DNA from: an uncultured Dehalococcoidia bacterium
GTDB lineage: Bacteria > Chloroflexota > Dehalococcoidia > Lucifugimonadales > GCA-2712585
DNA length: 64,000 nt
Assembly: GCA_958295715.1 (NCBI GenBank)
Contig: OY282371.1
Coordinates: forward strand, 2,093,697-2,157,696
Direction of reading: 5' to 3'
The position numbers were made by a program, and so were the translations under genes. A model generated the notes under the pieces. The model made no database searches, had not been told where the DNA came from, and worked only from the letters and a program-made list of their open reading frames with translations. The stretch's first letter is position 1; the number at the start of each line of letters is the position of its first letter. This document shows positions 52,423-60,086 of the stretch, piece after piece.

Positions 52423-53394
52423 ATGAATTCAGATACCATCGCCGCAGTAACTACAGCCTTGGACAACGCCATCGCAAAAGTAGCGGAAGAGCAGTTCGAT
52501 GGGCTTGGCAAAGAAATAACCGATCAGCAGACTGCCGAAAGAATCGTTTGCGCGCTCCGTTCGCTTGCAGGTCTGCAAGGAGGGATAATGCCTGAATACG
52601 ATGAGTGGGTTTCTCTTTTCTATTCACTCTGGTACCAGCCGACACAGATTAACTTGGCATATACCCTTGTCCTGCAAATACCAGAGGACAAGAACCCTCT
52701 CCTAACCGGCAATGACGATCTTCATCTTATTGATTTTGCCTGTGGAGCGTTGGCAATGAAATTCGGGCTGGCGTTAGCGGCGGCGGACATATGGCAGAAG
52801 CATTCCTTCTTTCCTAGAATTACTGTTGTGTCAAAAGACGAAAGCGTGTCTATGAAAAGTATCGGAGATAAGATTTGGAGACAATTCGTGAACGGGCTAG
52901 AGAAGAACCCTAAGCTCCATAATCTGCAAAGGGTATGCCGTAAGATGCTAGTCAACTCTCCCGCTGATTGTCCAACAACACGCTGGCTGACTGCTCTTCA
53001 CGTTGCTTACAGCAAAAATAACAAGGCCGTCAAAAACGCTCTTGATTGTATAGTGAAGATAGAGAAACCTGATGTAGTGTTGATTACGTCACATCCGGGA
53101 AGTGTTTCATATGCTTTCTCCCCTAACGCCAGTGGGTCAAATGAATATACCTGCAACGCAGGCGTCCTTTCCGACGAAACGGGCGAACCTCTTCAGTTGC
53201 ACGGAGAGTTTGAGGTCACCAGCGCCTTCAGGCAAAACCTATATGACACCAAAATTCGTCGCGGACATGATCTTTCACCTCTACTTGATGACTCCGATGA
53301 TGATTCGTTTGCGCGGAAATACCTGACAGCACACTCAACGAGTTGGACCACACCTTGGTTTAAGGCGAACTACTATATCTATACCAAGCGTTAA
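52423..53394 (+). CDS. AT-richer gene of unknown function paired with a radical SAM gene
   Basis: A 323-aa soluble protein with no clear family match. LHLIDFACGALAMKFGLALA after a helical N-terminus resembles motif I of Rossmann methyltransferases (D-x-x-C/G-x-G), and DVVLITSHPGSVSYAF could be a later strand, so a divergent methyltransferase-like fold is possible but unproven. Its base composition and codon use (many AAT, AAA, TAT) differ strongly from the GC-rich genes upstream, indicating a different origin. Start ATG 52423 follows a GAGG; a longer open frame back to 52195 overlaps the hydratase gene and is rejected. It ends 5 bp before the SPL-type gene, so the pair is likely functional together. 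Confidence 0.6.
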   Translation: MNSDTIAAVTTALDNAIAKVAEEQFDGLGKEITDQQTAERIVCALRSLAGLQGGIMPEYDEWVSLFYSLWYQPTQINLAYTLVLQIPEDKNPLLTGNDDLHLIDFACGALAMKFGLALAAADIWQKHSFFPRITVVSKDESVSMKSIGDKIWRQFVNGLEKNPKLHNLQRVCRKMLVNSPADCPTTRWLTALHVAYSKNNKAVKNALDCIVKIEKPDVVLITSHPGSVSYAFSPNASGSNEYTCNAGVLSDETGEPLQLHGEFEVTSAFRQNLYDTKIRRGHDLSPLLDDSDDDSFARKYLTAHSTSWTTPWFKANYYIYTKR

Positions 53395-53399
53395 CAGCC

Positions 53400-54323
53400 A
53401 TGCCGCCTAACTCAAATCAGCAGCCCCTTCCGGGTCTCGGAGTAGCCGAGCGGCCTGTAGTCATGGGGCCTTCCCGCATTGGCGAGGCTCGAGTTGAGTA
53501 CGTATCCTCCCGCGAGATTTTGACCCGCGCCTCCGGGTTCATGGACGCCTACGACTTTACCCTGAATCCCTATAGCGGCTGCTTCTTCGGATGCACCTAC
53601 TGCTACGCCGCCTTCTTCAGCCATAGCGCGGCGGACCGCGACGATTGGGGTCGCTGGGTCAAGGTGAAGGAGAACGCCACAGAGTTGATGGCCGCCCGCA
53701 GGCCCGGCTCCCTCGACGGCAAGCTCATCTACATGAGCAGCGTCACCGACCCGTACCAGCCCATCGAGCGGGAGGTGAAGCTGACCCGCCAACTCCTTGA
53801 AATCATGGCCGAACGGCACAAGCCCAAGCTGGTGATACAGACCCGCAGCCCCGACGTGACCCGCGACTGCGACCTGTTCCGTCTCATTGAGGAGAAGGGC
53901 GGGCGCGTTCGGGTGAACATGACCGTGACCACCGACGATGAGGATGTCAGGCGCGCCTTTGAACCCTACTGCCCGTCCAACGACGCGCGGCTTCGCGCAA
54001 TCGCCGAGGCGCAATCCGACGGCGTTGACGCCTGCATCACCATGACGCCTCTGCTGCTGGTGAGCGGTCCGCCCGCCTTTGCCAACGACCTGGCGGCGAC
54101 CGGCGTCAAGAAGTTCATCATCCAGCCCTTCCACTTCAAGCGGGGCAAGTTCATAGCCACCACACGGGAAAAGGCCTTGGACCTAATGGCGGAGAAGCTG
54201 GGCTGCGACAGGACGCTGGTCATCGACAGGTACTTGGAGCATTACGAGGGCGTCCGCAGCATTCTGGCCGACGGATTGCCGGAACTGAGCGAGGGGAAAG
54301 ACGGCTTCAAGCCCCCCTTCTAG
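53400..54323 (+). CDS. SPL-family radical SAM protein
   Basis: A 307-aa radical SAM protein with the cluster motif CFFGCTYCYAAF (CX3CX2C) after DFTLNPYSG, then LIYMSSVTDPYQPIEREVKL and KLVIQTRSPDVTRDCDLF, matching the spore photoproduct lyase-like/Rv2578c group. That group is often annotated as DNA repair photolyase-like, but most members have no tested activity; the SPL-specific downstream cysteine was not identified. ATG 53400 lies 5 bp after the previous stop, so they are probably cotranscribed. RecQ lies convergent 41 bp away. Confidence 0.85.
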   Translation: MPPNSNQQPLPGLGVAERPVVMGPSRIGEARVEYVSSREILTRASGFMDAYDFTLNPYSGCFFGCTYCYAAFFSHSAADRDDWGRWVKVKENATELMAARRPGSLDGKLIYMSSVTDPYQPIEREVKLTRQLLEIMAERHKPKLVIQTRSPDVTRDCDLFRLIEEKGGRVRVNMTVTTDDEDVRRAFEPYCPSNDARLRAIAEAQSDGVDACITMTPLLLVSGPPAFANDLAATGVKKFIIQPFHFKRGKFIATTREKALDLMAEKLGCDRTLVIDRYLEHYEGVRSILADGLPELSEGKDGFKPPF

Positions 54324-54364
54324 GAACCGTGGGCGATAGAGCCTCTCAGCGCGGGACGAGGCTA

Positions 54365-56956
54365 TCAGGAGCCTAAGCTCCCAAAGATGAAGCGGCCAAA
54401 CTGGATGATTCCGTAAATTACCCCTCCCAATACTAACGCTAATATAACCAGCATCACAATAATGCCGAAAATATCTGAGCCTTTGAATTTCGCCGTAGCG
54501 CGTCGGTGAACGTGAGCGCGAATCACAGTCAGAAACACATCGCCAAACTGCTCCAACTTCACCTCGCCGACGCCGTGTATGCGAGACAGGCTGTCGCGGC
54601 TTTGGGGAACCCGGTAGGCCATCTGCTGGAGGGTATCGTCGCCAAACACCATGTGGGGGGCCACGCCCCTCTCAGAAGCTATCCGGCTCCGCAGCCGACG
54701 CAGAACTCCGAAAAGCTCCCGGTCATATTCTAAGCCGTCGCTATCGAGGCTTAGGGCCGCCGCTTCCGCCCGCGCCACATCCTCAACCGACTCTCCCTTT
54801 TGGGGCAGGGGCTTGGTCCTGTCGTAGGTGGGGCCTTGGGGTTTCGCCGTAGCGACTCGGCGGCGGCGGGCAAGGATGGCACGCTCGCTCAAGCCGAGTT
54901 TATGAGCGCGAATCTCCGTCAGAAACACCTCGCCAAATTCCTCCAACTCCACCTCACCAACGCCGTCTATGCGGGACAGGCTGTCGCGGTTTAAGGGAAC
55001 CCAGTAGGCCATCTGACGGAGAGTCTTGTTACTAAACACCATGTAGGGGGGCACACCTCTCTTAGAAGCTATCCGGCTCCGCAGCCGACGCAGAATCTCA
55101 AACAACTCCCGGTCATATTCTAAGTCATCGCTATAGGGACTTGGGGCCGCCGCTCCTACCTCCTCCACCTTGCCGCCGCGCTTCTTCGCGACCTGTTTTA
55201 CGCCTCGTTCGGGGCTTGGGACCGCCGTTCCCGCCCACCTTTTTCTCCATAGGAACAGCTTTGTCCTTTTACTAAGGAATTCATATCCGTCGGCCGTTAC
55301 GCCAATGGCGCCAAGGGACACCGTGTTATTCCGGTTCTTATTGTAGAGAAGACCTTCAGCAATAAGGAGTTCCGCGATTTCCTTTAGCTCGTCGCGCGTG
55401 AAGTCGTTGACGATGCCGTAGACGCTAAGCTTGTCGTGTTCATATTCCCTTATCCGCTCGGTCTTCGCGCCCAGAAGCACACTGCTGACGTAACCTATCC
55501 AGAATCTCTCACCTGTGCGCACTACCGCAGACACAAATTTTAGGGCTATTTCCGTCGCGTCGAACTCATTCCTGGTGGCGAGGCACACATCGCAGCCCTG
55601 GCAATTTCCGCTTGGCCAGTCTTCAGCGAAATAGTTGAGCAGATATTCCCTTCGGCAGGACTCCAACTCGCTATACTTTATAACCTGGTCCAGCCTCTCC
55701 TGGGACCTCCTCCGTTCCTCCTTGTCCCTGATCCGGTCTATGAAATACTGCGGCTTTCTCTTGTCTTCACGAGAGTAAAAGAGGACGCATTCGCTGGGGA
55801 GACCGTCCCGCCCGGCCCTACCCGTCTCCTGGTAGTACCCCTCCACAGAATTGGGCAGGTCGTAGTGGACTATGAGGCGTATGTTGGGCTTGTCTACCCC
55901 CATACCGAAGGCGATGGTGGCCGTTACGATTTTAACCTCGTCGCGCATGAACCGTTCTTGAGTCTCGCTGCGCGTTAACCACTCTTGAGCTTCGTCTCTG
56001 GTCTTCTCATCGAGACCGGCGTGGTAGGGCAAGGCAGAAAATCCCTCTCTACGCAGATATCTCGCCAGTTCTTCGGTGCTATCGCGCCTAGAACAGTAGA
56101 TGATGACCGATTCGTCTTGATATTTGCGAAGGAGGCCCAGCAATTCCTCTAATGGCTCTTGAGTTTTATAAAGCACAGTGTGTCTAATTGGACGCCCGCG
56201 ATGCCGATGGACTATTTCGCTCTGATTAGGCCTCTTATACAGCACCGTGTACCTGAGGTTGGGGCGGTTGAAGCTGGCCACAAACCTCTGGGGCTTATCC
56301 AGGCGCAGCTGCTGGACTATGTCTTCCCGCACCCTCTCCGTTGCGGTGGCAGTGAAGGCCGCAATGGGAACCTCTGGCGTTAAATGGGCGTGATGTTCGT
56401 GGGTGTCGCACTCATGAATATCGCGCTCATATTCGGGATGGTCGCCGTGATGCTCGTGCTCATCGCATTCGTGGATGTCGTGTTTGAGCCGCAAGTTGCC
56501 CAGGTTCCGATATTCAGGACGGAATTCGTGCCCCCACATGGAGATGCAGTGGGCCTCGTCCACGGCGACGAGGCTGACCTCCAGCCGGTCAAGAAAGTCC
56601 TGAAAGCCCGGAACGGCCAAGCGCTCCGGCGCAGCGTACAGGATCTTGATTTCACCTCTGAGAGCCCTTCTTTGGGTCTTCTCAATCTCGGCGCGTGTCA
56701 GGGAACTGTTTATGTAGGCCGCCTCAACGCCCTTGGTCTTCAGGTCATCCACCTGGTCCTTCATTAAGGCGATGAGGGGCGACACCACCAGGGTAACCCC
56801 GTCCAGCATGAGGGCGGGCAGCTGGTAGCAGAGGGACTTGCCGCTGCCCGTGGGCATGAGGGCCAAGACGTCCCGGCCCTCCATGACGCTGGAGATTATC
56901 TCCTCTTGGAGGGGCTTGAACTCGTAGCCAAAGTGTTTTTTGAGGAGGTCGCGCAC
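54365..56956 (-). CDS. RecQ-type DNA helicase with His/Cys insertion, two HRDC domains and a membrane anchor
   Basis: An 863-aa protein. The helicase core is standard RecQ: MPTGSGKSLCYQLPA (Walker A), DEAHCISMWGHEFRPEY, AFTATAT, YHAGLDEKTR, IAFGMGVDKPNIRLIVH and ETGRAGRDGLPS. The zinc domain has CRREYLL plus CQGCDVC, followed by a winged helix. Additions: a 34-residue His/Cys/Asp/Glu-rich insertion at about residues 159-192 (HDIHECDEHEHHGDH, then RDIHECDTHEHHAHL) inside helicase domain 1; a duplicated TVLYK strand (YTVLYKR, HTVLYKT) after it; two HRDC domains (each YDRELF-LRRLRSRIAS); and a C-terminal hydrophobic helix (IIVMLVILALVLGGVIYGII) that should anchor it in the membrane. GTG 56956 is the preferred start because a TATAAT sits six bases upstream (leaderless). 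Confidence 0.88.
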   Translation of the reverse strand: MRDLLKKHFGYEFKPLQEEIISSVMEGRDVLALMPTGSGKSLCYQLPALMLDGVTLVVSPLIALMKDQVDDLKTKGVEAAYINSSLTRAEIEKTQRRALRGEIKILYAAPERLAVPGFQDFLDRLEVSLVAVDEAHCISMWGHEFRPEYRNLGNLRLKHDIHECDEHEHHGDHPEYERDIHECDTHEHHAHLTPEVPIAAFTATATERVREDIVQQLRLDKPQRFVASFNRPNLRYTVLYKRPNQSEIVHRHRGRPIRHTVLYKTQEPLEELLGLLRKYQDESVIIYCSRRDSTEELARYLRREGFSALPYHAGLDEKTRDEAQEWLTRSETQERFMRDEVKIVTATIAFGMGVDKPNIRLIVHYDLPNSVEGYYQETGRAGRDGLPSECVLFYSREDKRKPQYFIDRIRDKEERRRSQERLDQVIKYSELESCRREYLLNYFAEDWPSGNCQGCDVCLATRNEFDATEIALKFVSAVVRTGERFWIGYVSSVLLGAKTERIREYEHDKLSVYGIVNDFTRDELKEIAELLIAEGLLYNKNRNNTVSLGAIGVTADGYEFLSKRTKLFLWRKRWAGTAVPSPERGVKQVAKKRGGKVEEVGAAAPSPYSDDLEYDRELFEILRRLRSRIASKRGVPPYMVFSNKTLRQMAYWVPLNRDSLSRIDGVGEVELEEFGEVFLTEIRAHKLGLSERAILARRRRVATAKPQGPTYDRTKPLPQKGESVEDVARAEAAALSLDSDGLEYDRELFGVLRRLRSRIASERGVAPHMVFGDDTLQQMAYRVPQSRDSLSRIHGVGEVKLEQFGDVFLTVIRAHVHRRATAKFKGSDIFGIIVMLVILALVLGGVIYGIIQFGRFIFGSLGS

Positions 56957-56962
56957 ACAGGT

Positions 56963-56968
56963 ATTATA
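56963..56968 (-). promoter_or_regulatory. -10 element for a leaderless recQ transcript
   Basis: TATAAT on the minus strand (56968-56963) ends six bases before GTG 56956, which places the expected transcription start at or next to the start codon. No Shine-Dalgarno fits this GTG and no convincing -35 was found. Confidence 0.5.
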
Positions 56969-57024
56969 CCCGCCCACGCGTTGACGCGCCCCTCATGTTG
57001 GGGGCTGCGGGTCGGCCGGTGCGC

Positions 57025-58149
57025 CTAGCCGAACTTGTAGAGCCGCGCGGCGTTGCCTCCCACAATCAGGGCCTTCTCATCCTCCGGCACACCCTCCAAA
57101 ATGTCCTCCAGTATCTCCTGGGACTTGGGGAAGGTGGACTCGGCGTGGGGGTAGTCGGAGCCCCACAGCAGGTTTTCAACGCCGATGATGTCCCTGTCCC
57201 TAACGCCGAGGGCGTCCTCCTGAAAGCTATGGTACACGTTGCGGCGCATGAAGTCGCTGGGGAGGGCGTCCCCCTTGAACCGGTAGGGGGCCTGGGTGTG
57301 CCGCTCAACGTAGGTCACGTCCAAGCGGTTGAAGAAGAAGGGTATCCAGGCCAGGTCGTGCTCCACCTCTATCACCTTGAGGTTGGGGAACCGCTCGAAC
57401 ACGCCCGACAGCAGCATGTGGCTGAGGGACATCCGCACCCAGTACTCGGCGTTCACCCGGTTGGCCCCCGACTGGGACACGCCGCTGGTCTCCTCCGTCT
57501 TGGCGCCGGAGGGCCGGTTGGTGCCGGTGTGAAGGCTCAGGGGTATGTCCAGGTCCTGGGCCGCCTGCCAAAAAGGCTCGTACATGGGCTGGTCGTAGAA
57601 GTGCCGAGGGGCGGGGAAGACGCTTATCATGACGCCGGCGAACCCCGCCTCGGCGGCCTTCTGGAGGTCGGCTATGCCCGCCTCAATCTCGTCGTCCAAC
57701 AGGGTCATGGCGATGCCCTTGAGCCGGTCGGGGTAGGCGGAGCAGAAGTCGGAGAGCCAGTCGTTGTAGGCGGCGAAGATGTCCCGCAGTATCACCGTGT
57801 CGGATACGCCGAACATCTCCAGGCCGATGGAGGGGTAGAGGATGTTGGCGTGAACGCCGTCAAGGTCCATGTCCTCCACGTGGGCCTTGGGGTCATAGCC
57901 GCCGGGCCGGATGTCGGCCATGCGGCCCTCGCGCACAATGTCCTGGGGCCTTTCGAACCGCAGCCCCGCCGAGGTCCCAAAGCTGCCCAAGACGCCCATC
58001 CTCTGGTGGTCGGCGTACCAGTAGTCGTACTCCCCCTCGCCGACCAGGTGGGGGATGCGGTCGCCGTACTTGGGGTCCATCCTGTCGACGAAGAGTTCCG
58101 GCGGCTCCACGATGTGAGAGTCTGAGGATATGATGAGCTTCTTGTCCAT
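57025..58149 (-). CDS. Amidohydrolase family 2 (ACMSD-like) metalloenzyme
   Basis: A 374-aa TIM-barrel amidohydrolase. N-terminal SSDSHIVEPPELFVDRM is the family's metal-site start, with Ser where many members have the first His of HxH. Further: NILYPSIGLEMFGVSD, PLSLHTGTNRP (His ligand), VIEVEHDLAWIPFFFNRLD and LLWGSDYPHAESTFP with the catalytic Asp. Relatives decarboxylate or hydrolyse aromatic and carboxylic substrates; specificity unknown. ATG 58149 with GGAGGAG five bases upstream; the open frame further upstream is not needed. Isolated gene. Confidence 0.87.
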   Translation of the reverse strand: MDKKLIISSDSHIVEPPELFVDRMDPKYGDRIPHLVGEGEYDYWYADHQRMGVLGSFGTSAGLRFERPQDIVREGRMADIRPGGYDPKAHVEDMDLDGVHANILYPSIGLEMFGVSDTVILRDIFAAYNDWLSDFCSAYPDRLKGIAMTLLDDEIEAGIADLQKAAEAGFAGVMISVFPAPRHFYDQPMYEPFWQAAQDLDIPLSLHTGTNRPSGAKTEETSGVSQSGANRVNAEYWVRMSLSHMLLSGVFERFPNLKVIEVEHDLAWIPFFFNRLDVTYVERHTQAPYRFKGDALPSDFMRRNVYHSFQEDALGVRDRDIIGVENLLWGSDYPHAESTFPKSQEILEDILEGVPEDEKALIVGGNAARLYKFG

Positions 58150-58313
58150 GTCTGCTCCTCCACAAAAGGGTGAACTGCCCACGGGCCGGGGGTTGGAAGG
58201 ACCCGTTGAGGGAATTTTATACCCGACGGGGGGTGTAGTTCAATGAAGGAGGGAAGGTTTTCATCCGGCCCCGCCATACCATCTGCCCCACGGCCTGAAC
58301 CAAACGAGGCGCG

Positions 58314-58490
58314 TATCCGTATGTTAAGATAGCGATGACCGTTCCCGTTGACCCGGCCGCCACTGCCAAAGGCCTCGAAATCCTGATGAATGCCTGAATT
58401 GAGAAAGCCCGCTCTTATAATTGGACTGGCGTTGCTGCTGAGCATGGCGGCCGGCTGTATCACGGTGGTGGCGCCAACACCGCTCCCTAC
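58314..58490 (+). repeat. Leader/signal-peptide cassette, copy A
   Basis: About 177 bp covering the 5' leader (TATCCGTATGTTAAGATAGC onward), start codon and signal peptide through the first linker codons. It is nearly identical to 59910-60086; copy B lacks one G in the leader and has a handful of substitutions. Upstream and downstream of the cassette the two loci differ. Confidence 0.9.
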
Positions 58491-59898
58491 GGCCAGCCCT
58501 ACGCCGCGACCCACTCCTACACCAACACCTACGCCGAGTCCAACCGCCACAGCCACCGCTACACCAAGGCCCACGCCTACTCCTACGCCGACCCCAACGC
58601 CCACACCAAGTCCGACCCCAACGCCCACACCAAGTCCTACCCCAACGCCTACTCCTACACAGCCCCCCACGCCCACCGCCACGCCGCGGCCCACTTCCAC
58701 CCCTGAACCCTCCCTAGAATCCATGGTGGCCCGGGTGAAGCCGTCGGTAGTGAGGATAGCTTGGGGCAGGAGCAGCGGCTCCGGCGTTATCTTCCAGACA
58801 TACCCCGTGGACAACAGCGCCTATGTCTTGACCAACCACCACGTAGTAGAAGGCGCTTCAACCGTGGACGTGCACGTCGGTTCCCACTCCCAGTACGTCG
58901 GGAGGACCGTGTGGACGGACCCGGAGAAGGACTTGGCGGTGGTGACTTTCTGTTGCAGTTCCAGCCTGGTCACGGCGCCCTTCACGCCTAGAACGCCAAA
59001 TGAAGGGGCCGACCTGGTGGCCATGGGCTATCCCCTGGGAGTAGACAGCCCTGTGGTGACCAAAGGGGTCCTCTCCGCCGTCCATTTTGACTCAGATTCC
59101 GATAGCTGGTTAATTCAAACTGACGCACCCCTCAACCCGGGGAGCAGCGGCGGGCCCCTGCTGAACGCGTCCGGGGAGGTGGTGGGGATAACCGTCGGCA
59201 AAGTGTCGCATACCAACGTAGAGGGGACGGGTTTCGCCGTGGCGGGACGGACCATACTACGGGCGCTGCCGCACCTGCGGGAGCTGGTCGCCTACACCGC
59301 AGCAATAACGCCAACCCCCACGCCAAGGCCCACGCTGCGCCCCACTGCGACACCAACGCCAACCCCTCCGCCGCCAACCCCCGAACCGGCCCTCACCTTA
59401 TCGAGACTGCTCTACTTGCTGAGCAACCCTGACGAAATCGACCCCCTCTGGGCGATTTATTCCGAGTCGGAGTTGCCAGCCCTCGAATGGTGGTCATGGG
59501 AATACCCCTCCTGTGAAAGCGACCGGGATGAGTGTCTTCCCGACTATCCCCAAGGCGTACTCGCGTGGGTCTCGACCGCTGAGTCCAGCCCAGTCAACTA
59601 CGTTATTATGGAAAACCCTCCTACCCGAATCTTAGTGACAGAGCCAGCGGATTATGAATCTTACCCTGTTAATGATTTCTATTTCCGGCAGGTGATATTA
59701 CTGCAAGCATTAGAAATTCCTAATGCTGAAGCCTCGGATATTATATTATCACTAATTGAGGATATTGACGTATCATCAGACCCATTTAGGTCTCATTATG
59801 CCTCAAACGCCTCTTATGAAAACCTTAGCATTAGCTATCATTTATTCTTACTTGATAATGATGAAAAAGCTTATACGCTAGATATACGCATCAATTAG
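58390..59898 (+). CDS. HtrA/DegP-like trypsin-family serine protease lipoprotein
   Basis: A 502-aa lipoprotein: signal ending SMAAGC (Cys 23), Pro-Thr linker to about residue 105, then an S1C-type protease domain with catalytic His 151 (LTNHHVVEG), Asp 181 (PEKDLAVV) and Ser 253 ([10 protein letters not shown]), all present. There is no PDZ domain. A second Pro-Thr linker (residues ~310-335) leads to a ~160-residue C-terminal domain of unknown fold; its second half is encoded by strikingly AT-rich DNA (from about 59600). It probably acts outside the membrane in protein quality control or processing. Promoter, leader and signal peptide are shared with the next gene. Confidence 0.85.
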   Translation: MPELRKPALIIGLALLLSMAAGCITVVAPTPLPTASPTPRPTPTPTPTPSPTATATATPRPTPTPTPTPTPTPSPTPTPTPSPTPTPTPTQPPTPTATPRPTSTPEPSLESMVARVKPSVVRIAWGRSSGSGVIFQTYPVDNSAYVLTNHHVVEGASTVDVHVGSHSQYVGRTVWTDPEKDLAVVTFCCSSSLVTAPFTPRTPNEGADLVAMGYPLGVDSPVVTKGVLSAVHFDSDSDSWLIQTDAPLNPGSSGGPLLNASGEVVGITVGKVSHTNVEGTGFAVAGRTILRALPHLRELVAYTAAITPTPTPRPTLRPTATPTPTPPPPTPEPALTLSRLLYLLSNPDEIDPLWAIYSESELPALEWWSWEYPSCESDRDECLPDYPQGVLAWVSTAESSPVNYVIMENPPTRILVTEPADYESYPVNDFYFRQVILLQALEIPNAEASDIILSLIEDIDVSSDPFRSHYASNASYENLSISYHLFLLDNDEKAYTLDIRIN

Positions 59899-59909
59899 AG
59901 GGGGAACCC

Positions 59910-60086
59910 TATCCGTGTGTTAAGATAGCGATGACCGTTCCCGTTGACCCGCCGCCACTGCCAAAGGCCTCGAAATCCTGATGAATGCCTGAATTGAGAA
60001 AGCCCGCTCTTATAATTGGCTTGGCCCTGCTGCTGAGCATGGCGGTGGGCTGCATTACGGTGGTCGCGCCAACGCCGCTCCCTACG
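59910..60086 (+). repeat. Leader/signal-peptide cassette, copy B
   Basis: Near-identical copy of 58314-58490 placed in front of an unrelated mature protein (solute-binding protein). Shared codons read [20 protein letters not shown]; copy B then has VGC where copy A has AGC. Confidence 0.9.

Noticed and set aside
56995-58125. Plus-strand open frame of 376 codons opposite the amidohydrolase
   Set aside because: The minus strand encodes a full-length amidohydrolase with its metal-site motifs and a GGAGGAG site; the plus frame has only low-complexity Gly/Val/His text.
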